Source: JAWVFN01 sp963696625 (GTDB lineage Bacteria; Actinomycetota; Thermoleophilia; Solirubrobacterales; 70-9). Taken from it: a DNA stretch of 64,000 nucleotides. How positions within the stretch are numbered: the stretch's first letter is position 1; the number at the start of each line of letters is the position of its first letter. The notes under the pieces are model-generated. The model saw only the letters and a list, made by a program, of their open reading frames with translations. It did no database searches and was not told the DNA's origin. The position numbers and the translations under genes are program-made. Shown in pieces: positions 45,021 through 52,760 of this stretch. Where the stretch lies: positions 62,001 to 126,000 of the forward strand of contig CAVOKZ010000033.1 of assembly GCA_963696625.1 (NCBI GenBank), given 5' to 3'.

Positions 45021-46193
45021 ATGGGCCATTCATGTCGAACCCCCGACCGCCGCCCCCGGACGCGAAAGCGGAGGAGGTGGCGGTTTATGGCGATCGCGGC
45101 CCTCGCGGTCGCGGGCTGCGGGGGTGGCAACGACCAGCCGGCCGAAACAGATGATCTCTCGCCGACCACCCCGCCGGCGGGCGGAAAGCTTGCACTCCAG
45201 CCGATCGCCGGCGACTTCGGCCAGGCGGTCTACGTCACCCAGCCGCCCGGCAACGGCACCGACCTCTACGTCGTCGACCGCACCGGCAAGGTCTACATCG
45301 TCCGCGGCGGCAAGAAGCTCGGCCGGCCGTTCCTCGACATCTCCTCAAAGGTCTCGACCGACGTCGAGCAGGGCCTGCTCTCGATCGCCTTCGCGCCCGA
45401 CTACGACAGCTCGGGCGTCTTCTACGCCTATTACACGGGCGAGGACGGCAACCAGAACGTGGTCGCGTTCAAGCGCTCCGGCAACCCCGACCAGGCGGAC
45501 CCGGGCTCCGAGCGCGAGGTGCTGACGATGGACGACTACGCCCCCAACCACAACGGCGGCCTGATCGTCTTCGGCCCCGACGGCCGGCTCTACGTCGGCA
45601 CCGGCGACGGCGGCGGCCACGGCGACCCCCGCCGCAACGCCCAGAACCTGCAGAGCCCGCTCGGCAAGATCCTCCGCATCGACAACCCCTCGCAGCCGGG
45701 AGCCACGGCCGAGGTCTATGCCTACGGTCTGCGCAACCCGTGGCGGTTCGAGTTCGATCAGCGAAGCGGCAATCTGATCATCGGCGACGTGGGCCAGGAC
45801 GAGTTCGAGGAGGTCGACATCGTGCCGATCGCCCAAGCCCAGGGCGCCAACTTCGGCTGGTCGGCGTTCGAGGGCGACGCCCGGTTCAACCCCGACCAGA
45901 GCGCCCCGGGCGCGATCAAGCCCGCGCTCGTATACAGCCACGACGACGGCTGCTCGGTGAACGGCGGTTACGTCGTCCATGACCCCTCGCTGCCGAGCCT
46001 CGACGGCCGCTACCTCTACTCGGACCTCTGCTCGGGCGAGATCCGCAGCTTCGCCCTGCAGGGAACCAAGGCCGTGGGCGACAAACCGACCGGGCTCGAG
46101 ACCCAGTCGCCGACGTCGTTCGGAACCGACAACGCCGGCCACATCTACGTCACCTCGATCAACGGCGACGTCTTCCAGATCGTCTCCGGCTGA
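45021..46193 (+). CDS. PQQ-type sugar dehydrogenase (GSDH family), lipoprotein, tandem copy 1
   Basis: 390 residues. A very basic n-region (RKRRRWRF) and MAIAALAVAGC lipobox indicate a membrane-anchored lipoprotein, which is why I keep the ATG at 45021 rather than 45087. It is a beta-propeller of the glucose/sorbosone dehydrogenase family: PIAGDFGQAVYVTQPPG, EQGLLSIAFAPDY, NHNGGLIVFGPDGRLYVGTGDGGG (with a catalytic-type His), YGLRNPWRFEFD, IGDVGQDEFEEVDIV, NFGWSAFEGDARF. PQQ dependence is a family expectation. First of four adjacent paralogues. Confidence 0.88.
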   Translation: MGHSCRTPDRRPRTRKRRRWRFMAIAALAVAGCGGGNDQPAETDDLSPTTPPAGGKLALQPIAGDFGQAVYVTQPPGNGTDLYVVDRTGKVYIVRGGKKLGRPFLDISSKVSTDVEQGLLSIAFAPDYDSSGVFYAYYTGEDGNQNVVAFKRSGNPDQADPGSEREVLTMDDYAPNHNGGLIVFGPDGRLYVGTGDGGGHGDPRRNAQNLQSPLGKILRIDNPSQPGATAEVYAYGLRNPWRFEFDQRSGNLIIGDVGQDEFEEVDIVPIAQAQGANFGWSAFEGDARFNPDQSAPGAIKPALVYSHDDGCSVNGGYVVHDPSLPSLDGRYLYSDLCSGEIRSFALQGTKAVGDKPTGLETQSPTSFGTDNAGHIYVTSINGDVFQIVSG

Positions 46194-46232
46194 GCGGGAC
46201 TATTGGCGCTGATTCGGGTTACAACCATCGGA

Positions 46233-47339
46233 ATGCGACGAGCGGTCTTCATTTCCCTCGCGGTCACCGCGGCGCTGCTGTGGCTGACCTCGCCCGCGTC
46301 GGCCAAGCTGAAGCTGAAGAAGATCGGCCGCTTCAACACGCCGACCTACGTCACCTCGGCGCCGGGCACGCCCGGGGTCCTCGTCGTCGAGCAGGGCGGC
46401 CGGGTGGTCTCGGTCGACGGCAAAAAGCGGCGCGTCTTCCTCAACATCACCGGTCTGGTCAAGTCCGGCGGCGAGCAGGGGCTGCTCTCGCTCGCCTTTC
46501 CCAGCAACTACGCCTCGAGCGGGCTCTTCTACGCCTATTACACGACGGATGGCGGGGCTGCGAACGTGGTCGCCGAGTTCCACCGAGCCTCGAAGTTCAA
46601 GGCCAAGCCGGGCTCGCGCCGCATCGTTCTCAGCATCCCCCACCCCAACTTCGAAAACCACAACGGCGGCCAGCTCCAGTTCGGCCCCGACGGCTTCCTC
46701 TACATCGGCACCGGTGACGGCGGCGGGGCCGGCGACACCGACAACTCGGCCCAGACCACCAACAACCTGCTCGGCAAGATCCTCCGCATCGACCCCACCC
46801 AGCAGGGGTCGAACGCGTATTCCTCGCCCGCGTCGAACGCGTGGGGCGCCGACGCCGGCCGCGACGAGATCTTCTCGATCGGTCTGCGCAACCCGTACCG
46901 CTTCTCGTTCGACGGCAACCGGATCCTGATCGCCGACGTCGGCCAGGACAAGTTCGAGGAGATCGACTTCGAGGATCTCGGGACCGCCAACGGCGCCAAC
47001 TTCGGCTGGAACGACTTCGAGGGGTTCGGCGCCTACCAGGGCGCGATCTCGCCGGACCCGGCGCGTCACGACAAGCCGATCTACGCCTACTCGCATGCCG
47101 ACGGCTGCTCGGTGATCGGCGGCTATCTCGTCCACCGCAAGCCGAAGGCGCTCAGGGGCCGATACGTGTTCGGCGACTTCTGCACCGGCAAGATCCAGAC
47201 GATGGTGCCGACTCTGAACGGCGCGGCGAAAGTCCGCACGCTGAAGCGCCGGGTGCCGGCGCTCAGCTCGTTCGGCGTCGGCGCCGCCGGCGCCCTGTAT
47301 GCAACCTCGCTCGAGGGCCCGGTCTACCGCTTCAAATAG
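46233..47339 (+). CDS. PQQ-type sugar dehydrogenase (GSDH family), secreted, tandem copy 2
   Basis: 368 residues from the ATG at 46233; an upstream TTG at 46203 is less likely. A Sec signal MRRAVFISLAVTAALLWLTSPASA is followed by KLKLKKIGRF. The GSDH propeller motifs are all present: EQGLLSLAFPSNY, ENHNGGQLQFGPDGFLYIGTGDGGGAGD, FSIGLRNPYRFSFD, IADVGQDKFEEIDF, NFGWNDFEGFGAY, DGCSVIGGYLVHR. Unlike copy 1 it is not a lipoprotein. It starts 39 bp after copy 1. Confidence 0.88.
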   Translation: MRRAVFISLAVTAALLWLTSPASAKLKLKKIGRFNTPTYVTSAPGTPGVLVVEQGGRVVSVDGKKRRVFLNITGLVKSGGEQGLLSLAFPSNYASSGLFYAYYTTDGGAANVVAEFHRASKFKAKPGSRRIVLSIPHPNFENHNGGQLQFGPDGFLYIGTGDGGGAGDTDNSAQTTNNLLGKILRIDPTQQGSNAYSSPASNAWGADAGRDEIFSIGLRNPYRFSFDGNRILIADVGQDKFEEIDFEDLGTANGANFGWNDFEGFGAYQGAISPDPARHDKPIYAYSHADGCSVIGGYLVHRKPKALRGRYVFGDFCTGKIQTMVPTLNGAAKVRTLKRRVPALSSFGVGAAGALYATSLEGPVYRFK

Positions 47340-47369
47340 CCCCGGCGGCGGCGCTAACCTGCGCGGGCT

Positions 47370-47769
47370 TTGAGAGGGCTGGAGTCTTCAGCCGGGGTCG
47401 CGTTCGGCCTGGCCGCCCAGCCGCTGTACGTGACCACCAAACCCGGCGTCGTCTATGTCGTCAACAACGGAAAGCTCGATCAGGATCCCTTCCTCGGCCT
47501 CAGCGGCCGGGTCAACCCGGCCGGCTCCGAGCAGGGGATGCTCTCGATCGCCTTCGCCCCCGGCTACGCCGACAACAGCCGCTCTTACGCCGCCTAGAAC
47601 CTCCCGGACAACAGTGTCCGGGTGGACGAGTACCGCCGCTCGGATGAGGACCCTCTCGAGGCCGATCCCGGCGCGCGGCAGCCGATCATCAATGCGCCGC
47701 ACGGCGAGGGCGACCGCACCCGGCACGGCCACGTTCAACGGCGGCGTCTACGCGCTGGATCCGCAGTGA
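47370..47769 (+). pseudogene. GSDH-family fragment, tandem copy 3
   Basis: Recognisable but broken. It has LAAQPLYVTTKPGVVYVVNNGKLDQDPFLGL and GSEQGMLSIAFAPGYADNSRSY, then a TAG at 47595-47597. This is followed in the same frame by NLPDNSVRVDEYRRSDEDPLEADPG and INAPHGEGDRT, and in another frame by FNGGVYALDPQ before the TGA at 47767-47769. Only the first ~130 residues of a ~380-residue protein remain, without signal peptide or the FGPDG/GLRNPW blades. Decayed by at least one stop, one indel and a large deletion. Confidence 0.8.
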
Positions 47770-48953
47770 AGCGCCGCCGGCTGGAGACGGTGGTCGCCGC
47801 GCTGCTCGCCGCCGCGACCGTGGTCATCGCGGCGACCCGCGACGACGACAAGCCGTTCGGGCCCAAGCACCTCGCGCTCGAGCGGGTCGCGGGATTTCGC
47901 GAACCGGTCTATCTGACCCAGCCCCCCGGCGACGGCGAGCTGCTGTTCGTGGTCGAGCGCCACGGAACGATCCGCATCGTCAAGGACGACGACAAGCTCT
48001 CGACGCCGTTCCTCGACATCCGCCGCCGGGTCAAGGCAAAGGGCGACGAGCAGGGGCTGCTCGGCATGGCGTTCGCGCCCGACTACGAGAAGACGGGCCG
48101 GTTCTACGTCAGCTACACCGGCCTCAGCGGCGACCTGCGGATCGTCGAGTACCGGCGCTCGGCCGACTCGGAGCTGCGTGCCGACCGCGAGAGCGCTCGC
48201 AACGTGCTGCGGATCCGCGAGAACTCCTCCAAGCACCACGGCGGCACGCTCGTCTTCGGCCCCGACGGCCACCTCTATATCGGCGCCGGCGACGGCGGTC
48301 CCTCCTACGACCCCTTCGACACCGCCCAGGCGCGGGGCGAGCTGCTCGGCAAGCTGCTGCGCATCGACCCGGCGAGACAGGGCAAGCGGCCGTACACGGT
48401 CCCCAAGAGCAACCCGTTCGTCGGCCGCCACGGCCGCGACGAGATCTACGCCTACGGCCTGCGCAACCCGTGGCGCTTCTCGTTCGACCGCGCCACCGGC
48501 GAGCTCTCGATCGGCGACATCGGCCAGGATCGCTTCGAGGAGGTCGACATCGTCCCCGCCGGCAAGGCGAAGGGGGCCAACTTCGGCTGGTCCGCCTTCG
48601 AGGGCTTCGGCAAGCTCAAGGGCGGCGTGCCGCGGCGGGCGACGGTGGAGCCGGTGCTCGCCTACCCGCACGGCCCCGGCTGCGCGATCACAGGCGGCTA
48701 CATCGTCCGCGACCCGCGCCTCGCGAATCTCGGCGGCCGTGAGATCGTCGGCAGCTACGTCTTCGGCGACTACTGCACCGGCAAGCTCTACTCGCTGCGG
48801 CCGCCGACCGGAACCCGCGGGGCGGGCAAGGACCACCCGCTCGGGCTGCGGGTGCCGCTGCTCACCTCCTTCGGCGAGGACCGGGCGGGGCATATCTATG
48901 TGCTTTCGGAGAAGGGGCCGGTGTACAAGCTGAGCGCTACAAGAAGGCGCTGA
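47766..48953 (+). CDS. PQQ-type sugar dehydrogenase (GSDH family), tandem copy 4
   Basis: 395 residues from the GTG at 47766, which overlaps the pseudogene's last stop. An N-terminal hydrophobic segment (RRRLETVVAALLAAATVVIAATRD) acts as signal or anchor. The core has ERVAGFREPVYLTQPPG, EQGLLGMAFAPDY, KHHGGTLVFGPDGHLYIGAGDGG, YGLRNPWRFSFDR, IGDIGQDRFEEVDIV, NFGWSAFEGF and a YCTGKLYSL end. It has HHGG where copies 1 and 2 have HNGG. It converges with the four-helix-bundle gene, whose terminal repeat begins 5 bp after its stop. Confidence 0.88.
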   Translation: MKRRRLETVVAALLAAATVVIAATRDDDKPFGPKHLALERVAGFREPVYLTQPPGDGELLFVVERHGTIRIVKDDDKLSTPFLDIRRRVKAKGDEQGLLGMAFAPDYEKTGRFYVSYTGLSGDLRIVEYRRSADSELRADRESARNVLRIRENSSKHHGGTLVFGPDGHLYIGAGDGGPSYDPFDTAQARGELLGKLLRIDPARQGKRPYTVPKSNPFVGRHGRDEIYAYGLRNPWRFSFDRATGELSIGDIGQDRFEEVDIVPAGKAKGANFGWSAFEGFGKLKGGVPRRATVEPVLAYPHGPGCAITGGYIVRDPRLANLGGREIVGSYVFGDYCTGKLYSLRPPTGTRGAGKDHPLGLRVPLLTSFGEDRAGHIYVLSEKGPVYKLSATRRR

Positions 48954-48958
48954 ACCGG

Positions 48959-48986
48959 TCGCTAGTCGCTGGCCGCTGGTCGCTGG
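48959..48986 (+). repeat. Heptamer array, left end
   Basis: Four tandem heptamers: TCGCTAG, TCGCTGG, CCGCTGG, TCGCTGG. They are inverted with respect to the array at 49355-49382. The array encodes the last residues and the stop codon of the four-helix-bundle gene on the minus strand (RSQRPAASD). Confidence 0.85.
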
Positions 48987-49336
48987 GAACGGATCAGCCC
49001 GTTCAGCATGCGGCCGACCCGATCCGCTCGAGTGGCGAAATCGGGACTTACGCTCAGCCTCCGGGCCCGTGCCCTCGCCAGCCAGTGCTGGACCTCGTAG
49101 CAAGACCCTCGAGCGATGATCAGAACTCTGGTCTGATCGCTGTCGCTGGCACGCCCGGACGCCTCAGCGATGTTTGCGCCAACAGAGTCGGCGGCGCGAA
49201 TCAGCTGCACGCCCAGCGTCCACTTGTCGAGGGAGGCCCAACCGCTAACGCTGATCCGGATCTCGTCCGAGAGTTCAGCCGCTAAGGCATAGACCTCGAG
49301 GTCATCGAACTTACCCACACAACCCGAAGTCACCAC
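48962..49336 (-). CDS. Four-helix-bundle protein (23S rRNA intervening-sequence protein type)
   Basis: 124 residues. The family core is KFDDLEVYALAAELSDEI, then WTLGVQLIRAADSVGANIAEASGRASDSDQTRVLIIARGSCYEVQHWLARARARR, and RVGRMLNGLIRSQ. The S-V-(G/P)-x-N-I-A-E-(A/G) motif is diagnostic. The listed GTG is at 49336; a second GTG at 49318 (GKFDDLEV) matches the usual family start better. Relatives occur as intervening-sequence proteins in 23S rRNA genes and as nucleic-acid-binding accessory proteins. Here the gene stands alone between two inverted arrays of four heptamers, suggesting a mobile cassette. Confidence 0.88.
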   Translation of the reverse strand: MVTSGCVGKFDDLEVYALAAELSDEIRISVSGWASLDKWTLGVQLIRAADSVGANIAEASGRASDSDQTRVLIIARGSCYEVQHWLARARARRLSVSPDFATRADRVGRMLNGLIRSQRPAASD

Positions 49337-49354
49337 AACTCACGGGTCGCCCCC

Positions 49355-49382
49355 CCAGCGACCAGCGGCCAGCGGCCAACGA
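49355..49382 (-). repeat. Heptamer array, right end
   Basis: On the minus strand: TCGTTGG, CCGCTGG, CCGCTGG, TCGCTGG. These are the same four-unit order as the left array in inverted orientation, with 24-25 of 28 bases matching. The outer end stops 5 bp before the stop codon of the PucR gene. Confidence 0.85.
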
Positions 49383-49386
49383 CGTC

Positions 49387-50556
49387 TCAGCGGGGCAACG
49401 TAGGCGCCAAGATCCGATAGGCCTTGGCCCCAAGCCCCAGCCGCTCTCGATCCTCCGACAAGCTCGGGTCAAGGCCGGTCAGCTCGCGAACACGATCGAG
49501 CCTGTAAGCCACCGTATGCCGATGGGCAAAAATCGCGCGCGCGGTCGCGTTCATGTTGCAGTCCTGGGCGAGGTACTCCTCGAGCGTGCCGAGCAGGTCG
49601 GTGCGGTACTGGTTGTCGTAGCGGACCAGGGGCTCGACCGTGTCCTCGTAGAAGCGGCGGACCTCGCCGGGGTCGGAGATCAGCGCCCGGAACAGCAGCC
49701 GGTAGACGCCGGAGCCGGCGATGCCGTCCTCGAGCGCGGTGGCGATCCTCTCGTCGCGCGCGATCACGTCGAGGACGAGCTCGGCCTCGCGGACCGCGCG
49801 GTGCAGCTCGGCCGGATCGGGATAGAACGACGAAGCGGCCGCCGGGCCGTGGGCGTGGAGCCGGCGGACCAGCCGGGCGCTGACCTGGAGCGTGCTCTCG
49901 GGCGCGTCGTCACCGCCGCGCGCCGGCAGGATCGCGTAGAGCCGCTCGCCGATCGCCTCGGCGATCGCGCCCTCGTGCTCGGATACGACCAGCGCCGCCG
50001 CGTGCCCGGGGCGCGAGGTGCGCAGCTCGGCGACGAGGACGACGGCGCCGCGAACCAGCTCGCAGCCGAGCCGCGCGGCGCGGGTGGTCACCTCCTCGGC
50101 GTCCATCGGGCCGCCGCGGAGCTCCTCGATCAGCCCGCCGCGCAGCTCGCTCGCCGCCTCCTCGCGCGCCTCGGCGACCGCCAGCTCGGCGAGCGCCGCG
50201 AGCGCCGCCTGGCGCAGGACGCCGTCGCGGTCGACCGGCGGCTTGTCGCCCCCGTCCTCCGCCTCGCCGTCACCGGCCAGGAGCATCACCAGCCCGACCT
50301 CCTCGCCGGCGGCGATCACGGGCTCGGCGGCGGCGACCTCGTCGGGGGTCGTCACCTCCTCGCCGGCGACCCGCGAGGAGGCGTAGGCGGCGAGCCCGTT
50401 GAGCTCGCCGATGTCGGGAGCGCTCGCGGTCAGTCCGCGAGCGGGAAGCACGATCGCAACCGGTCCTCCCGCCTCCGCCGACGCCAGCTCCGCGACACCC
50501 GTGAGGCCCTCCCCGCCCAGGACGGCCTCGATCATCCGGGTCGAGAGATCTCTCAT
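49387..50556 (-). CDS. PucR/CdaR-type helix-turn-helix regulator
   Basis: 389 residues with the architecture of PucR-family activators. A GAF-like N-terminal sensor (AEAGGPVAIVLPARGLTASA ... GEEVGLVMLLAGDG) is followed by a GGDEF-like middle and the conserved C-terminal HTH: LLGTLEEYLAQDCNMNATARAIFAHRHTVAYRLDRVRELTGLDPSL. The family often controls nitrogen or purine/amino acid catabolism. It lies just downstream of glnK-amtB, transcribed the same way, but a strong hairpin and 126 bp separate them. ATG at 50556. The effector is unknown. Confidence 0.85.
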   Translation of the reverse strand: MRDLSTRMIEAVLGGEGLTGVAELASAEAGGPVAIVLPARGLTASAPDIGELNGLAAYASSRVAGEEVTTPDEVAAAEPVIAAGEEVGLVMLLAGDGEAEDGGDKPPVDRDGVLRQAALAALAELAVAEAREEAASELRGGLIEELRGGPMDAEEVTTRAARLGCELVRGAVVLVAELRTSRPGHAAALVVSEHEGAIAEAIGERLYAILPARGGDDAPESTLQVSARLVRRLHAHGPAAASSFYPDPAELHRAVREAELVLDVIARDERIATALEDGIAGSGVYRLLFRALISDPGEVRRFYEDTVEPLVRYDNQYRTDLLGTLEEYLAQDCNMNATARAIFAHRHTVAYRLDRVRELTGLDPSLSEDRERLGLGAKAYRILAPTLPR

Positions 50557-50611
50557 CTGGCGTCTTGGTCTGTCGCTCGTGTTTGTGGGGAGAAGTTGGG
50601 TGAATGACCGC

Positions 50612-50658
50612 CGCGGCCGGGGCGGCCCCCTGTGATCTGGGGACCGACCCCGGCCGCG
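50612..50658 (-). terminator. Strong hairpin after glnK
   Basis: Outer arms CGCGGCCGGGG / CCCCGGCCGCG (11 bp, perfect) enclose an inner GGTCCCC / GGGGGCC pairing. It lies 25 bp beyond the glnK stop and before the PucR gene on the same strand. It is not followed by a U-run. Confidence 0.6.
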
Positions 50659-50682
50659 AGGCCTGATTTGGTTACCGCTTGC

Positions 50683-51051
50683 CTACGCCGCGGTCTCTTC
50701 CTCGGTGTGGGCCTGGAGAACGGCTTCGCCCTCTTCACCGGTGCGGATGCGAATCGCCTCCTCCACCGGCAGGACGAAGATCTTGCCGTCGCCGACCTCG
50801 CCCGTACGGGCATGCTTGAGGATCGTCTCGACGACGAGACCCTTCTCCTTGTCTTCGACAACGCACTCGATCTTCAACTTCGGTCGTACGTTGACCGTGA
50901 GCGTCGAGCCGCGGTACGTCTCGACCACTCCCTTCTGCCGACCCGATCCCTTGACCTCGGTGATCGAGAGGGAGGGAATCCCCTTCTCGAGCAACTCGGT
51001 ACGGATCGGCTCGAATGCCTCGTGACGGATGAACGCTTCGATCTTCTTCAT
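50683..51051 (-). CDS. glnK: P-II nitrogen regulatory protein (GlnK), T-loop Tyr51 replaced
   Basis: A 122-residue PII protein that senses 2-oxoglutarate and ATP/ADP and gates AmtB. The ordered motifs are KKIEAFIRHEAFEPIRTELLEKG, T-loop GSGRQKGVVETYRGSTLTVNVRPK, B-loop ARTGEVGDGKIFVLPVEEAIRIRTGE. The canonical RGAEYMV of the T-loop reads RGSTLTV, so position 51 is Leu. The Tyr that is uridylylated in proteobacteria or adenylylated in actinobacteria is missing; Tyr46 is kept. The start overlaps the amtB stop (ATGA), the standard amtB-glnK pairing in the order amtB then glnK. Confidence 0.92.
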   Translation of the reverse strand: MKKIEAFIRHEAFEPIRTELLEKGIPSLSITEVKGSGRQKGVVETYRGSTLTVNVRPKLKIECVVEDKEKGLVVETILKHARTGEVGDGKIFVLPVEEAIRIRTGEEGEAVLQAHTEEETAA

Positions 51052-52523
51052 CGGTTCATCCCTCCTTCCGGCGTCGGGGTGTCCGCGACCATGGAACTGA
51101 TCGCCGGCTTACCGGCGGGCAGCGGACCACTGGCAGCCCCCGGATACTCGGGCTGCGGAATGAACTGCTCCGGATAGCCGTACATGCCGTGCTCGGTGAT
51201 GTCGAGACCGGCATCCTCTTCCTCGGCCGAGACCCGCAGTCCCATCGTCTTCTTGAGAATCCAGAAGATCGCGTATGAGACAACGAATACCGAGCCGAAC
51301 GCAGCGGCGATTCCAACGAACTGAATCCAGAGCTGATGGAAGCTGCCGCTGTACCAGAGGCCGGGATCGCCGACCCCGTTGAGCTCCGCGTATCGCTCGG
51401 AGGTGAATATCCCGCACGACAGCGTGCCCCAGATCCCGGCGAGCCCGTGCGCCGACGTGGCGCCGACGGGATCGTCGAGCACCTTGTCGATCGCCACAAC
51501 GCCGAGGACGACAATCACTCCGGCGACCGCGCCGATGATCGGAGCGGCCCAGAACTCGACGTAGCCGGACGGGGCGGTGATCGCAACGAGACCCGCGATC
51601 GCGCCGTTGCCGGCCATGCCGATGTCGATCGTCTTACGCAGCGCATACATCGTCGCCACGGCGGTGAGCACGCCGGCGGCAGCCGCCAGGTTCGTCACCA
51701 GGGCGACCTCGGCGAAACGGTTGCCGAGAGCACCGAGCGTCGATCCGGGGTTGAAGCCGAACCAGCCGAGCCAGAGGATCAGGACCCCGAGGCCGACCAA
51801 CGGCATCGAGTGTCCCGGTATGGCCCGTGGCTTACCGTCCGGCCCGTACTTGCCGCGCCGCGGACCGAGCAGGAGCAGGGCCGCGAACGCGCCGGTCGCA
51901 CCGATCAGGTGGACCACCGTCGAACCGGCGAAATCCTGCATCCCGAGGTTGGCCTGCAGCCAGCCGCCACCAAAGATCCAGTGGCTGATGACCGGATAGA
52001 TGACGGAGCTGAAGATGATCGCGTAGATGATGTAGACGCCGAACTTGATCCGCTCGAGCGTCGACCCCCACACGATCGCGAGTGACACGGCACAGAACAC
52101 GAACTGGAAGAACAGCAGTGCCGCTGGGCTGATCCCGGCGACGTCCAGCAGCGGGAACTGCTGCGCCGCCTCAACCGGAGTCGATGCTACGTCGAGGAAG
52201 AACCCGTGGTCTCCGGCAATCGTCCCGACTCCACCGAATGCCAGGGCAAAGCCAACCGCCCAATAGCAAAGCGCTGCGATCGAGAAGTTGACGAGGATCT
52301 TGGCGATGCCGGTACCCGCGTTCTTCCCTCTCGAGAAGCCAATCTCGAGAAACGCGAAACCCGCCTGCATGAACATGACGAGCACGGCAGCGACAATCAC
52401 CCACATGGTGTTGACGCTGGAGATGGTGTCGTCCAGCGTGGGGTCTTGCGCCATCGCGAGGCTGGGCACGAGCAGCAGGGCTATGACTCCCAGCGGAATC
52501 GCCGCAAGCAGTCGTCGTTTCAT
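51048..52523 (-). CDS. amtB: Ammonium transporter AmtB
   Basis: 491 residues from the ATG at 52523 (AAGGAA upstream). An N-terminal signal-like helix (LLAAIPLGVIALLLVPSLAMA) is followed by 11 helices. It contains FMQAGFAFLEIGFSRGKNAGT (helix 1), DFAGSTVVHLIGATGAFAALL with the first pore His, WFGFNPGS, NLAAAAGVLTA and HGLAGIWGTLSCGIF with the second pore His. The cytoplasmic C-terminus (GLRVSAEEEDAGLDITEHGMYGYPEQF) keeps the D-x-x-x-H-G-E/M-x-A/G-Y docking motif. Operon with glnK. Confidence 0.94.
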   Translation of the reverse strand: MKRRLLAAIPLGVIALLLVPSLAMAQDPTLDDTISSVNTMWVIVAAVLVMFMQAGFAFLEIGFSRGKNAGTGIAKILVNFSIAALCYWAVGFALAFGGVGTIAGDHGFFLDVASTPVEAAQQFPLLDVAGISPAALLFFQFVFCAVSLAIVWGSTLERIKFGVYIIYAIIFSSVIYPVISHWIFGGGWLQANLGMQDFAGSTVVHLIGATGAFAALLLLGPRRGKYGPDGKPRAIPGHSMPLVGLGVLILWLGWFGFNPGSTLGALGNRFAEVALVTNLAAAAGVLTAVATMYALRKTIDIGMAGNGAIAGLVAITAPSGYVEFWAAPIIGAVAGVIVVLGVVAIDKVLDDPVGATSAHGLAGIWGTLSCGIFTSERYAELNGVGDPGLWYSGSFHQLWIQFVGIAAAFGSVFVVSYAIFWILKKTMGLRVSAEEEDAGLDITEHGMYGYPEQFIPQPEYPGAASGPLPAGKPAISSMVADTPTPEGGMNR

Positions 52524-52760
52524 TCCTTGTTTCCTTTCCTTGCCCGCCGCGGGCATTGCCCCCGACGGTCGCGGTTTTACTGATGGCGCCACGGTATGGA
52601 GGACCAACGGGCCAGTCTTTAGACCGCTGTAGGAAAAGGCCGGAGCTCATTTCTCCGTTCAGTCGAACCTCGTGACGATTCGCACCTTCTAGACGCAGTG
52701 TCGAACCCGGCGGGGTCCATTTCCGACGACTGGACCCTTGCGTGGGCGCACCCGTAGGTC

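Noticed and set aside
47370..47769. A genuine small secreted GSDH-like protein
   Set aside because: An in-frame stop, a frame change and loss of most blades in a sequence that still aligns with neighbours show it is a remnant.
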